Below, one piece after another: positions 22,481 to 34,282 of a DNA stretch of 64,000 bases; the stretch's first letter is position 1; every line of letters begins with the position of its first letter. Below the pieces are notes generated by a model. That model saw only the letters and a list, made by a program, of their open reading frames with translations, was not told where the DNA came from and searched no databases. The stretch is from contig CP126206.1 in assembly GCA_030272155.1 (NCBI GenBank), forward strand, positions 3,399,001-3,463,000. Reading direction: 5' to 3'. A program made the translations under genes and the position numbers. The DNA is from Tetradesmus obliquus (lineage: Eukaryota > Chlorophyta > Chlorophyceae > Sphaeropleales > Scenedesmaceae).

Positions 22481-22960
22481 CAGCGGACTGTTGGGTTTGT
22501 GGCATTGCTGAAGGTCTTCTGGGTTTTGGACTGCGTGTTGTTCTGCGCTTCTGCTGTTGCAGGGGACTGTTGAGTTTGCGGCATTGCTGAAGGCCTGCTG
22601 GGTTTTGGACTGCGTGTTGTTCTGCGCTTCTGCTGTTGCAGGGGACTGTTGAGTTTGCGGCATTGCTGAAAGGTCTGCTGCATGCGTGTGTTACCTGCAT
22701 TCCCCTTGCTACCTCACAGTGATCAATGCTGTGTGTGGTGATAGCAGCAGTGATTCGCAGGTGGTGTGATTGGAACAGGGCGGTCTGCTGCGCTACTGCT
22801 GTTGCAGCTGACTTACGTGTATGTGGCATTGCTGAAGGCCTGCTGGGTTTTGGACTGCGTGTTGTTCTGCTCTTCTTGCTCCAGGGGACTGTTGAGTTTG
22901 TGGCACTGCAGAAAGGTCTGCTGCATGCGAGGGGTGTCCCATCATAGCCTTTCAACGGCT
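22481..22960. repeat. 79-bp tandem repeat, about two and a half close copies plus diverged ones
   Basis: Starts at 22481, 22560 and 22639 give a 79-bp period containing GGGTTTTGGACTGCGTGTTG and CTGCTGTTGCAG. Further diverged copies lie near 22795-22960 and 23090-23150. The unit end CTGCTGTTGCAG resembles a splice acceptor. Confidence 0.85.
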
Positions 22961-24555
22961 TGTGACTTATTTGCAATGCTGAAATGTCTCCTGCATGCGC
23001 GTGACATGTCCCTTCATACCTCTAGTGATTGGAGCTCTGCGTGGTGGTAGTGGCTGACAGGTGGCGGGTTTGAGACTGGGTTTGGTGGGAGAGTCTGCTG
23101 CGCCTCTGCTGTTGCAGCGGACTTACGTGTATGTGACATTGCCGAGGGCCCTCTCTTTTTTCCCATAGCTGTGCATGTTGTGTGTGTGCCTGTTGCCAGC
23201 CAGTTGTTGGAAGGTCTCGCAACATGTGCACCTGGCCGTGGCGCTGCGCTTTGGTTATTTATGTTTGTTATTTCTATTTGGATGCGGGGTCCGGGACCTG
23301 GGAGGTGATGCAGCGCATAACAGCCAAAGGGTGGTGTGTACACTCGATGTGGTTGAGGGGCACTCGCGTCTTGATTGATATCAATGGCAGCGCTTGCGTG
23401 GACAGCAACATGGATTCTGCATGTGTGTTGCGGTGTCTGCGCAAGTGCTGCTGCTGCCGCTGCTGCTGCTGCAGACTGATATCACTGGCAGCGCTTGCGC
23501 GGACAGCAGCATGTGTCCTGCAAGTGCTGCAAGTGCTGCTGCCGCTGCTGCAGACGCACATGGCGCGGCAAGCAGCTGCGGTGTTTGTGGGTGGCTGTGG
23601 CGCTACAGTTTGGTTATTTCTGTTTGGATGTGGATCCGGGATATGGGAGTTCCCGCACGCAGCATAACAGCTAGAGCTACAATGTGTGTATGTGTGGGTT
23701 TTGTCCACACGATGTGATTGAGAGGCACTTGCGTCTTTGACGTTTGGTGGAACCCTTGGCAGTGGGGCAGCGCTTGCGCAGACAGCAGCATAGTTTTTTT
23801 TTCTGCAGGAGCTGCGGTGTTTGCGCTGTTTACTGCGGTGTTTGCTGCTGCCGCTGCTGCTGCCAACACACACATGGTATGATGAGGTGTGTGGAATCTC
23901 TGCAGAGTTTTCAGAGCTGCTGAGCGAAAACAGGTGATACACTTGGGTGATAAGGTGCGTCATGATACGGCACGCAGCCACGGGGTTTTTATCTTTGGGA
24001 AGCTGGACCCGATAAGAGCCTGATAAGGATCATTCAGTGATGCACAGAAAAGAATGTGTTCACAGCCCTCACTGTCTGACTGTGCCTCTTGCATGTACTC
24101 ACAAACCATCTTTTTTTCTCAGCAGTTGGGTGAGGATTGTCGAAGCTGTGTGGATTTTGGGGACTGCCTTGTATCGCGGCCAGTTGTTGTGTGGCCGCGG
24201 TGGTTAGGCTGGGTCTTTGGGCTTTACGCGTGGACCAGTTTACTGGCATGCGCGCTCTGTGCAACAGCGCATGACATTGATGCTGATGCAGCCAGTTGCT
24301 GTTTTGTGTGTGTTTTGGAAAGGTTTCATGCTATGAACCTTCTATCTCTAACAGGGTTGCGAGGTTGTCTGCTGCAATACGGGACTTCAGGGTGTGGTTT
24401 TACGAGGCCTTGTGATTTGGATGTTTGTTATAACACAGCTATAACAGTTATTCTGCTGCACTGCTGCCCAACTGGCCAGTGTTCACCCTGCATGCAGTGA
24501 GTTGTGGATCATTGATCCAATCGGACCGTATTCATGCTGCTGCAATTGGCTGTAT

Positions 24556-25245
24556 GCAGAGACAGGAAACAGCCTCATGTCATCTGCCTGGCCTTTTCCT
24601 GTGCCTCTCAGAGCTCATTCCACATGAAATCAGTGTATGCACACAGCTTCGGCATGATCTCGACATGCATGTTCTATGTGTTCTGCATGTGTATTGCACC
24701 ACTGTTGGCAGAGTCCAGCAGGGTCATCACTCAACGTCATGGGTGTACACACACAGCCTTGGCGTGTTCTTCACATGCATGTCCCATGTGTTCTGCATGC
24801 GTTTTTGCACCACTGGATCATGGGTTTCTGTATGCTGCCGCATTTGGCGGTATGCAGACAGAAGACAGCCCACATGTCTTTTGCCTGCCCTTGTCCTTTG
24901 CTTTCCTGTGCCTCTCGGAGCTCATTCCACAGGTGATCAGTGCACACACACAGCTGTGGCGTGTTCTTCGCATGCATGTCCTATGTGTTCTGCATGCCTC
25001 TTTGCACCAGTGAATCATGGGTTTGTTTATGCTGCCGGCTTTGGCGGTTTGCAGACAGAAAACAGCCGACATGTCCTCTGCCGGCCCATTCCCTTTGCTT
25101 TCCGTGCGCGTCAGAGCTCATTCCACAGGTGATCAGTGTCCACACACAGCTGTGGCGTGTTATTCACATGCATGTTCTATGTGTTCTGCATGCGTTTCTG
25201 CACCACTGTTGGCAAAGTCCAGCAGGGTCATTGCTCAACGTGTTT
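24556..25245. repeat. Three copies of a 200-300-bp unit
   Basis: Blocks with GAGCTCATTCCACAGGTGAT, CACACACAGCTGTGGCGTG and CATGTGTTCTGCATGC begin near 24556, 24853 and 25050. A block with GTCCAGCAGGGTCAT at 24712 recurs at 25217. All are diverged and noncoding. Confidence 0.75.
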
Positions 25246-25764
25246 GCTGTTGTTGAGGTTGCTAGGGTCATCACCCGACACGTGTTCAGCTGCAGCTGCA
25301 TCCCACCAATGCACGCTTGCGGGTTGTTATCTACCCACAGCCCTGTTCTTGCTGCTTAGTATTACACACTTTCTACGCATCCGCCCGATTGAGGCGGCTG
25401 TGCCGTAACAGCATCAGCAGCAGCAGTGTTTGAAAGCTGCGATGCTGTTGCTGCTGGCATTGAGACAAACATCACACACTATTTCAGCAAAGGCACAGGG
25501 GCCTCTTGTATGTTGCCCCTCTTGAGTCCGCATCCTACTTCTAACCCTCTTCCAGGGTTTGGCCCTGTGAATGGATTGGCACTGTCCAAACATAACATAA
25601 CACTGTTCCTAAAGTATTACTAACAGCTGCCTAGATGCATCATTCCAGCCTGTACCAGCCTCTGCTGCTGTTGCACGGCCTACCTGGTTGCATCTGCATC
25701 TCGAGAGATCCCTCGTTTGGCTTTTCTATTCACGTGTTGCATGGGGCATGCGGTGGCATTAGAT

Positions 25765-26540
25765 CTGTGTGCATTGCAGACTTGGCCGAGCTGAGTCTGG
25801 AGCAATTGCAGCCTGTTGCTGTGTCATGTTCTGACTGAACCACTCACAGCCAATGTGTGGAAAGGAGCTTGCGGCTGCACACCACATCTGTGTGCATTGC
25901 AGACTTGGCGCGCATTGCTTGCTGAGCTGAGGTGAATGCATCCTCAGCCTGTGTGATGCTGTGGCATGTGCTCACCGTCACACCACATCTGTGTGCATCG
26001 CAGACCCTTGGCTACTTGCGGTTGCTACAGTTGCTTTGCCTTGGTATCTCCCCGTGAAGTCGCCAGAATTGTATGATTTGCATTTCCAGGCAGCTCTACC
26101 GCAGCTCGTGATGTTGCCCTAGCCCTTAGGCATTGTCTTGCAGCTGAGTTTGGAGCATCCGCAGCCAGTTGCTGTGCTGACTGAACACTGACAGCAGCAT
26201 GGTGAATGGAGTTGGCGGCTGCACACCACATCTGTGTGCATTGCAGACTTGGCGCGCATTGCTTGCTGATATATGAGTTGCAGTTCCTGCCTGCCTAGTT
26301 GCCAGTATGACTTGCATTTTCAGGCAGCTCCACCGCGGCTCATGCTGTTGCCTTAGCCCACAGGCATTGTCCTGCAGCTGAACTTGGAGCATCTGCAGCC
26401 TGTTGCTGTGTCATGTCACATGACTCATGTGGTCCCCGCACCACTGACAGCAAAGATAGGTGTTTCAATGTGGCATGTGAACGCACCGCGCATGCAGCTG
26501 CAGGGCATCTGTGTGCATCGCATACCTTTGGCTGCTGCCT
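25765..26540. repeat. Dispersed copies of a CTGTGTGCATTGCAGACTTGG unit
   Basis: The motif occurs near 25765, 25890, 25988, 26233 and 26508 with variable spacers, along with GCAGCCTGTTGCTGTGTCAT blocks at 25808, 26397 and 26766. It reads as an old, shuffled tandem array. Confidence 0.65.
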
Positions 26541-28504
26541 GGTGCTGCAGATGTTGTGTCTCAGCACCTTCTGCGTGGTTGTTGTTATATATAACAGTCA
26601 GTATGACTTTGACTTCCTGCAGGCGCTGCTGATGCTTCGCATTGGTATCCCTCTGTGGAGTTGCCAGCAAGGCATGACTTGCATTAGCAGGCACCTGTTT
26701 GATCTCTCGGTGTTGTTGTTTCCATCCTACAAACTTTGCCTTTGCGCGAGAGTCGGGTGCATCTGCAGCCTGCTGCTGTGTCATGTGCTGTGTCATGTGC
26801 CGCTGACTGTTGACAGCGGGGAAGGAGGCACTGCTCATGCTGCTGCACTTCCTCTGCACATGAACTTGAGTATCTACAAATAGCTGCAGAGTTCAGTGCT
26901 GCTGCAGTCTGTAGTCATGCTGCCTGAGGTGTACTGCTGCCGCTGTGCTTGCCGGCAGCTGCCTGCCTTTGCTGCCAGTTGCAGTGCTGCACTGCTGCAG
27001 ATTATCATCCCTGCGGTAGTTGGTTGGGCTGTTGTTATGTTGCTACTGCTGCTCAGCAAAAGTACTGTACACATTCCAGCTGTCTGCTTGTTCATGGTCA
27101 GCCGCTGATCATCAGCTGTGGTTATTATGTGCATGCTTTATCAGCACAATTTGTTGGGGTGGTGCTGTCGCTCCTGCTGGTCCTGATCTTGGAGTAATCC
27201 CGTGCATGAGTTGCTCTGCGCAGCGGTACACACACTGTGCAGCATGATAACATATTATATTGCTTCTGAATTAGAGCGTCATATGCATAGTCGTAGCTGA
27301 GATGGCTGTCACAATACGGCTTTGCATCACGCTTGTCTATGCTTGAATCGAGGACTGTCTGCAGCATATAAAACATGCGCAGGATACCCTGCAAGGCACT
27401 TGGTGCGGCAGCTGTACTGCAATCACTGTTCTATGACTGTTGTGTGACTGCCACACTGCTGCAGCAGCCGCCGCTGCTGGCTGTTGGCAGAGCATGACGT
27501 TGTGGCAGAGATTGCTGATGCATGCAGCCTATTTTATTATATTCATCACCTCTCACAGATCTCTTGGTGCACTGTATGGCTTTCCAAGCACAAAGACTTG
27601 TTTGCGAGTCGGTATTTTCAGGCAGGCTCGAGCCTGCTTCAGCTGCGCATGACTTGTATGACTTGTATGCATGACTTGTGAGTGCTCTCCCTGCTTCAGC
27701 TGCGCATGACTTGTAACTGGCCACATATTCAAAGTGTGCAAAAGCAAGACAGCACGTTGCTCTGAATGGTTACAGCAGGAAAATGTCGCTATATTCCGGA
27801 AACCCCAAGTTCAACACACCTATGCATAACATGCGTAGTCATATGACAGGCGCATCAGGCGAACACCCCAACAACCCCGTACCAAATTGATTTATCTTCG
27901 GGTGCAACAAATGTGCATCAGCCTGTCTGCATAACGCCACTGGCATGGCATGTCTTGACCCCAGCTTGTATGTGCCTAATTGCATGCAATGTCTTGATTG
28001 CAGCTTGTACAACTTGAGAATGTTGATCCATCCATTAACCTTGAGCAAGGCTCATCACCAAATGCCGAGCAAGAAGCACAGCAGCCACGCTGCCAACCTT
28101 GCTATCAATCAAATGCTTTGAACAGCACAACCTGCCATCATCCGGGGCTGCTGCTCCTCCCTCCATCATTCTTCTGCTGCTGGCATTCCCATTCAATGGG
28201 AGCTAAGTTGGCTGCCGTACAGCACAGCCACCCACCACTGCAGTCTCAGTGCTGCGGCCTGCACAGAACAAACCAGCCGCCTCCATCCGCTGCCCAGCTG
28301 CTGCTACCGCACAACCCAGCTTGTCATGTTTGACACTGCTGTTACGTAACATCTCAGCAAGAAGCTGACGCCAGCAATCCTTAGGGGCAGCAGCCATATA
28401 ACTCAGGCCCCGCCTCGCCGCACACATGGCTTGTTACTTTTGGTGATATTCTGTTACTTTTTGGCGGGCGGCGCCAGCAAGCCCTTCAGGGCAGCAGACG
28501 TCAT

Positions 28505-28547
28505 TGCACCGGCCTCGGCTGGTGAGGGCAGGGGCGCATTGGCGGCT

Positions 28548-28610
<63 letters not shown>

Positions 28611-28740
28611 CAATGTGAGTGGCGGTAAAGTGTGCCAGCTTCAGCTGGGGAGGGCAGCGGCGCGTTGGTTGCTGCAGCATATGAAGAAACAAGAAGAGAT
28701 CACAGCAGCAGCAGCAGCAGCGGCAATGTGAGTGGCGGGC
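28505..28740 (+). repeat. Two copies of a roughly 110-bp unit with CAG runs
   Basis: Unit 1 (about 28510-28630) and unit 2 (about 28640-28740) both go from GGCTGGTGAGGGCAGGGGCG-like sequence through a GCAGCAGCA run to CGGCAATGTGAGTGGCGG. The AAT|GTGAGT looks like a donor, so these may be copies of an exon end of the gene whose last exon is proposed at 28805. Confidence 0.7.
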
Positions 28741-28804
28741 AAGATGATGCGGCATTTCTTACAGTTGATTATGCGCCAACATCTGGCGACATTAGGACTG
28801 CTAG

Positions 28805-28924
28805 CGCAATAATGAAGCAGCAACCAGACATGCGAGTATGTACTACAATGCGGCTGTCTTCAACAGCTACAACAGCATTTACATGCAGTGCAAGGTCAAG
28901 GCTGCGCACTGCAAGCCACACTAA
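28805..28924 (+). CDS. Possible terminal exon of an unrecognised gene
   Basis: After an AG acceptor at 28804, 40 codons run to TAA and include YYNAAVFNSYNSIYMQCKVK. Codon third positions are mostly C or G, as in the real exons here. Upstream exons are not resolved; one may end at one of the GTGAGT donors near 28617 or 28728. The stop overlaps the stop of the convergent minus-strand gene (28921). No family is recognised. Confidence 0.35.
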   Translation, partial: RNNEAATRHASMYYNAAVFNSYNSIYMQCKVKAAHCKPH

Positions 28925-31808
28925 CAGCCAAACTCATCAGACCACTTACCTGAGCGTGCCACTGGCGCCTGCAGCGCCTGCATCGCTGCACTCTGCGCCT
29001 CAGCCGCCCGCGCAGCAGCAGCAGCCTGCCGCGCAGCCGCCGCTGCAGGGTCCTCCACCGCCGCCGCTGCTGCTGCTGACTCGCCATCTGCTGCTGCTGC
29101 CTTGCCGCCCCCGCCCGAAGAAGCCCTGCCACCACCCCCTGAGGGCTTGCTCCTTGTGCCACCGTGCTCCGCATGCGCTGCATTGTTATGTCCGGTGTTA
29201 TTTCTGTGGTCTCTGTGATCGCGAGGGTCTCTGTGGTCCCGCGAATCCCGGTGGTGGTGCAGTGCACCGCCGCCGCCGCTGCTGCTGTTGGCGTGATCAC
29301 GCGGCTCCCTGTGCTGTGCTGCGCCGCCGCAGCCGCCGCCGCCGCCGCCGCTGCTGCTGATGGTGTGATCACGGGCGTCCCGGTGGTGTGCTGCGCCGCC
29401 GCTGCTGCTGCCGCCGCCGCCACGCGGCCTCGAGCTGCCCACAGCAGCAGCAGCAGCAGGCGCTGCAGTGCTGGCGGCTGCGCTTGCGGCGGCTGCTGCT
29501 GCTGCCGCAGCCGCCGCCGCGTCGATCTGCTGCTGCACGGGCGAGCCGGCCCTTGCAGGAAAGTGGCCGCCGCTGCCGCTGCTGCTGCCGCCGCCGCCGG
29601 TTAGCTCCTGCAGCTGCAGATAGTTGACCAGATCCCGCAGGTATGCATGCTGCTGCTGCTGCTCGCGTGGGGAGGGTAGTTGCAGCAGTGCATGGCTGCT
29701 GTGGGGTCCGAAGATGGCACGCGCCTGCAGCGCTGCAATGATCTTGGCGAATGCTGTTGCCTCAAAAGGCCTGTTGATTGGAGCAGCAGGCAGCCAGCAG
29801 TGCCAAAGGCAGCAGTGACACATACAGCAGTGAGTAGCTGGCCAGAGGTACAGTGCATGTGTCCGCAGCAGGCAGGCAGCAGCGCGCAGAGCAGCACGCA
29901 GAACAGCAGACAGACAGCAGCTGCAGCAAGGCATGGCTGCTGTGGGGTCCGAAGATGGCTTGGGCCTGCAGCGCTGCGATGATCTTTGCGAACGCTGCCG
30001 CCTCAAAGGGTCTGTTGCGATAATGTGATTGCAGCAGGCGGGCATCAGACAGCAAGTGGGGCAGTGAGCGTACTGTTTGCCATATACAGCAACGAAAAAA
30101 AAATGCGCAAAGGGCCTGTAGGTTGTGCAGCAGGTGCACAGGGGTGTGCAGAGCAGCAGGCATACGGCAGTCAGTAGAGCAGTTAGTATGGCTGCTGTGG
30201 GGTCCGAAGATGGCTCGGGCCTGCAGCGCTGCAATGATCTTTGCGAACGCTGCCGCCTCAAAGGGCCTGTGGGGCAGCACATACAGCAGCACATATAGCA
30301 GCACAAACACCAGCAAGCAGGCAGCCAACATACTGCTTATGTGTCACATCAGACGGTGCGTGGGAAGCCCAAAGGGCCATGAATCAACCAGCGCATCGCA
30401 TGTCTGTGCAGCAGGCATGCAGCAGCACAGGCAGCAGCGCACGTACTGTATCAATCGTGCCGTACTGCAGAGACCGCACCACTGCAACGATATAGTCGTC
30501 GGTTACAAGACCCCCATGCTGTTGCTCACAAGTAGAAGCGGCCCGCCTCGTCCTGCAGCAGCTGCTGGCTGCTGCTGGGGCACACAAGGGCACAACACCA
30601 AAAAGATATCGGCGTATAATGATTATTCAAAACCACCCTCAGAAACTTGGGATTTTCACTGATGCTCACAGGTAGGAGCGTCCCGCCTCGTCCTGCAGCG
30701 GCTGCTGGCTGCTGCCGGGGCTGAACATCTGCGCCAGCCTGCTCACAGGCATCTGCAGCAGCAGCAGCAGCAGCAGCGGCGGCAGCAGCAGCAGCGGCGG
30801 CAGCAGCAGCAGCAGCAACAGCGTTACATTATGAAGATCCACAGGCTCCTGCATGCTTGCGCTAGTGCGGGACCACAAGACGTCGCCACACAGCATCAGT
30901 GGGGCGCAGTGCTACTGGGCAGGGCTTTCCTGGTCCAGCGTTGCTTGAAGGTGCATAACCATGCATTCACCATGCGTTCAATATGCAAACACGCCGGTTC
31001 TTCAGAAGTCCAGGCGCCTATAAACTTGTCCTCTTAGATCAAAGGGTGCACAGTGCTACCAGAGAACTTGGGACCGCAGCTCTGCCAGGCAGGATCCACC
31101 ACACCTCCAGTTGCAGGAAACACAGCTGGCTGCAGGAAAAGATGCTGCAGGAAAGATACTCAGCTGCTGCAGTGCTGATCAGACACAAGGCCGCCAGCCG
31201 GCTGCCCCATACTTTGCGCCCTGCGCAAAGTTGCTGACTGTACAGCACATGTGCAGTGTCTGGCATGCGATCCCATCCCTTTGATGCCGTAACAGCATCC
31301 ATTTACACGTCTGTTTGTTTACGATAGCCTTGCATAATCAGCAAGTTCAACTACAGCTTGCACATGCCAGCATGCAGCAGCGTCACCCACCTGCATCACA
31401 ACAGACAGCGGCACATGCATGGCGGTACCACTGACATTCAGATGCAGCAGCCTGTCCGCGTTTCCGCCGTTGCTGCTGCTTGCTCCCCTCCTGCTGCTGT
31501 CTTTGTCGCCTTTCCTCGAAGCCCTGCCGTGCGCTGCACCAGCCTGGGACTGCTGCAGCTGCTCCTGCAGAGCCGCGTTCTCTTGCCGTAACTGCTCCAA
31601 AAGCTCCTGCGAAATCAAATCTAAATGGTATTATGAATATAATAACGATCGGACCACAGCTCAGCTCGCAAAGCACGACTATTGCTGGCACCTCGGGGTC
31701 CTGGCTCGCTTTCTCCCGCAGGATTTGCAGCTCGCGGTCCTTCGCATCTACTATGCACTGAAGCTGAAGCACTTTCATGGACAGGTTCTCGCCCCCGGAT
31801 GAAGACAT
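28921..31808 (-). CDS. Coiled-coil protein with BTB/T1 (KCTD-like) domain
   Basis: Exons 31808-31692, 31606-31391, 30752-30670 and 29770-28921 join in phase to give 421 residues. Residues 5-60 form a coiled coil (LQLQCIVDAKDRELQILREK, LLEQLRQENAALQEQLQQ). From about 92 the pattern LLHLNVSGTAMHVPLSV, RLAQMFS, PLQDEAGRSYL, FAKIIAALQ and YLRDLVNYLQLQEL follows the order of a potassium-channel-type T1/BTB fold. Such domains tetramerise or dock to cullin-3. The tail is Gly/Ser/His/Asp repeats (HRDSRDHRDPRDHRDHRN) and Ala/Gly low complexity. A possible extra exon near 30500 (LVTDDYIVAVVRSLQ) was not included. The acceptor of exon 3 is fed by a (CTG)n run. The BTB assignment is from pattern only and the fold is weakly conserved. 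Confidence 0.55.
29931..30271 (-). repeat. Two partial copies of BTB-gene exon 4 start
   Basis: The exon start (PFEATAFAKIIAALQARAIF) recurs on the minus strand at about 30010-29931 and 30271-30187, each with acceptor and about 80 exon bases. Both copies read PFEAAAFAKIIAALQA. They lie in the intron upstream of the real exon. Confidence 0.85.
30524..30580 (-). repeat. Copy of the end of BTB-gene exon 3 with donor
   Basis: The minus strand reads LQDEAGRFYL followed by GTGAGC, matching LQDEAGRSYL at the end of the exon 30752-30670. The copy is in the following intron. Confidence 0.75.
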
Positions 31809-32502
31809 GATGCTGCGTTGCCTCTGCTACGACACGAGCTTGACTGGGTACGCTGCTGCAACGAACGCCTGGCACACGAACGCACATTGAACATAAGGCT
31901 GTAAAGGGCTGCGGCGCTGGCACTCTGCTTCGTGATGGGGCCTTCGTCCCATTCTGTCACTTGTCACTGAATTGCCAGAGCACTGGCAGCAGCGCTCTAG
32001 GTCTCGCTGACGGCTACTAACATGCCACAACTCTACTTCCAGGTGCAAAGGACGCTGCTTGCCGTTCGTTGCAGGAAGTGATCTGACATCAGCCTGTCTG
32101 TGCTCTTGCCAAAACACGAGGCGGAGGACGCTCCTCTATAAGCTATTTTGCAGCCGTGAGTGCAACTTTGAAGCATTGAGGCGCGCTGACATGTGCTGTG
32201 GAGAAAGCTGCTGCTGTGCACGACAGTATTTCCTGCATTTCCGCACGATGCATGCACACGGGGACTATCAAATAGACGATTGTCGTGTTTGGAATCCGTC
32301 TGTGTCTCAGGGACGCTCCAGATCGCAGCAGGAGCGCTAGAGACAGCAGACTGCAGCAGCACTGCCAACCTCCTTGCACTCATACAGAAGCCTTGCCCTG
32401 CAGCCAGCAGCAGCGTGCTGACACAGCGTCAGATGTTGACCAAATAATAACCTATTGTTTGACTGTTCTCGCAGGTTGTCCAGCTGAGCAGCAGCAGCCA
32501 TC
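31809..32502. other. Divergent intergenic region
   Basis: The 694 bp separate the start codons of the BTB gene (minus) and the 98-residue membrane-protein gene (plus), so both promoters should lie here. I see no defined TATA-type or repeated motif that I could name. Confidence 0.5.
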
Positions 32503-32886
32503 ATGCTTGAGGAGGCTCTGCCCATTGCTATTGGTGTGGGAGCAGCGCTGCTGCCCGCTATGGCATTTGGCGGCGTGGCAGCTGCACGCGCCTTCATCTA
32601 CCTAGGCGCAGGTGAGACAGTGTCTTCACCGCGGTTGCTTTCATATTGAAGAGCAGCAGCAGCAGCAGCATCAGGGGTATCAGTTGCATGGCAGCTGCAT
32701 GGCCAGCAGAATGGATAGCAGCAGTGTGGCAGCTTGAGATATCTCATCTGCGCAAGAGCAGGTGTGATGTGATGCAAAAGTGGCTTGCTGTGGCAGCAGC
32801 AGCAGCAGCAGCACCTGCACCTGCAGCAGCAGGAGGGCAGTGCAACCGGTTGCATTTGCAGCAGCACGTGATGCGCGTGGTTCATA

Positions 32887-32925
<39 letters not shown>

Positions 32926-34282
32926 GCAGCAGCAGCAGCGACAGTAGCAAACACACGCATATGGTGTAAGCTGCCTGTATCACGGCCATTTGCTGCGCTG
33001 ACCAGCAGCAGCAGCAGCAGCAGCAGTAACGGCAGCAGAGTGGATTGTGCAGCAAGCGGCAGCAGCAAGGGTGGTCAGCAGTGCAGTTAGTGGGCTGGCG
33101 ACGGCTGTTTTGATGTCCACAGCAGTAGCGGCAGCAGCGTTAATAGCAGCAGCAGCAGATCTGTTCAGCAGCAGGTGCACACTAGTATCCATGGAGTTTG
33201 CAGCAACCAGCAGTGCAAGCTATACCTGGCTGTTCTTGGCATGCTGCTGCTTGCAGACATCACGTGCTGCACCCAACCTTTGAGCGTTGCTGGGTGCTGC
33301 TCCCCTACAATCCACAACACCCTTCATTTTATAATGTTACATAACTTGTTACATTGTTATTTTCCTGTCATGCCCTGCAGCCGAGTCTGGTGTGCTGGCT
33401 GCCCTGGAGCAGGGCAAGAGTGAGGAGGATGCACTGAAGCTGGCTGACACACATGTTACATTCCATTTCAACAATGTCATACCACTACCTAACCCCTTGT
33501 TACAAAGCTCATCTTGTGTCACCGTCGTTTCCTGCAGCCGAGTCTGGCGTGCTTGCTGCCCTGGAGGAGGGCAAGAGTGAGGAGGAGGCGCAGAAGCTGG
33601 CTGACATATCTGTCACCTCCACGTCACTTATGTCATATATGTTACCTAACCACTGTTACATTGTTATTTTCCTGTCACTTCCTGCAGCCGAGTCTGGCGT
33701 GCTGGCTGCCCTGGAGGAGGGCAAGAGCGAGGAGGAGGCACTGCAGCTGGCTGATGCCGGCGCAGTGGCGAGTGTGATGGAGCGCGGCCCAGGTGGGTAC
33801 CATATGCAGTAGCATTAGCATTGATCATACTTATCATTACCATATGTAACGCATCAGTGTTGGTGGTGTAATGATGATGAGGAGGCTCTGAAGCTGGCTG
33901 ATGCTGGCGCAGTGGCTAGCGTGATGGAGCTTGGCCCAGGTGATTGTTATTGAAGCCATTTCAACATGATGTACTAATGTTGCTTGATGAGTATCCAAGG
34001 TTGATGACGCTGGCGTAGTGGCCAGCGTGATAAAGTGAGGCCCAGGTGAGCGATAGATCAAGAGCGCATGCACAAGCAGCAGCAGTGGAGAAGTTGAACA
34101 ATTTCATGTACGGCTTCACCTCGCATACTTCCCAAACCAATACTGACAGAACGTCTGCTGCTGCTGCTGCTGCTGCTGCCATGTTGTTTGATTGCGCAGC
34201 CCCCAAGGCGCCTGCAGCAGCAGCAGCAGTGGAGAAGCTCAACAAGCCCATGTACGGCTTTGCTGCCAGGTTCCTGCAGTAG
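32503..34282 (+). CDS. Small single-pass membrane protein, 98 residues, unrecognised
   Basis: Exons 32503-32611, 33688-33792 and 34200-34282 join in phase (1/1) to exactly 99 codons with the TAG. The N-terminus (LPIAIGVGAALLPAMAFGG) is one hydrophobic segment followed by Arg, so a membrane anchor or organelle signal is likely. The middle is acidic and helical (AALEEGKSEEEALQLADAGA). The C-terminus is Ala/Pro-rich, then VEKLNKPMYGFAARFLQ. Clean phase, strong codon bias and repeated exon copies all support a real gene. I do not recognise the family; small organellar membrane subunits look like this, but that is inference. Confidence 0.6.
33381..34130 (+). repeat. Copies of exons 2 and 3 of the small membrane-protein gene
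   Basis: Acceptor plus 5' exon 2 (AESGVLAALE) is found at about 33381-33447 and 33538-33605 before the real exon 33688-33792. The exon's 3' part with donor (ADAGAVASVMERGP) recurs at about 33870-33941 and, decayed with an internal TGA, at 33998-34047. Exon 3 is copied at about 34068-34130 (VEKLNNFMYGF) before the real exon at 34200. The duplicates thus flank the real exon on the side of the splice site they carry. Confidence 0.85.

Larger units (their letters stand above)
20854..28430. other. Gene-free spacer built of decayed tandem repeat families
   Basis: No exon can be supported in this 7.6-kb stretch. Most of it is covered by the arrays listed at 21272, 22481, 24556 and 25765. Between them are short CTG/CAG runs (for example 22362-22392 and 23449-23475). 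Open frames here differ between repeat copies, which argues against coding. Confidence 0.6.

Noticed and set aside
21270..26880. Several plus-strand frames of 100-220 codons and minus-strand frames of up to 306 codons
   Set aside because: They run through tandem repeats, differ in frame between copies and show no codon bias or known motif.
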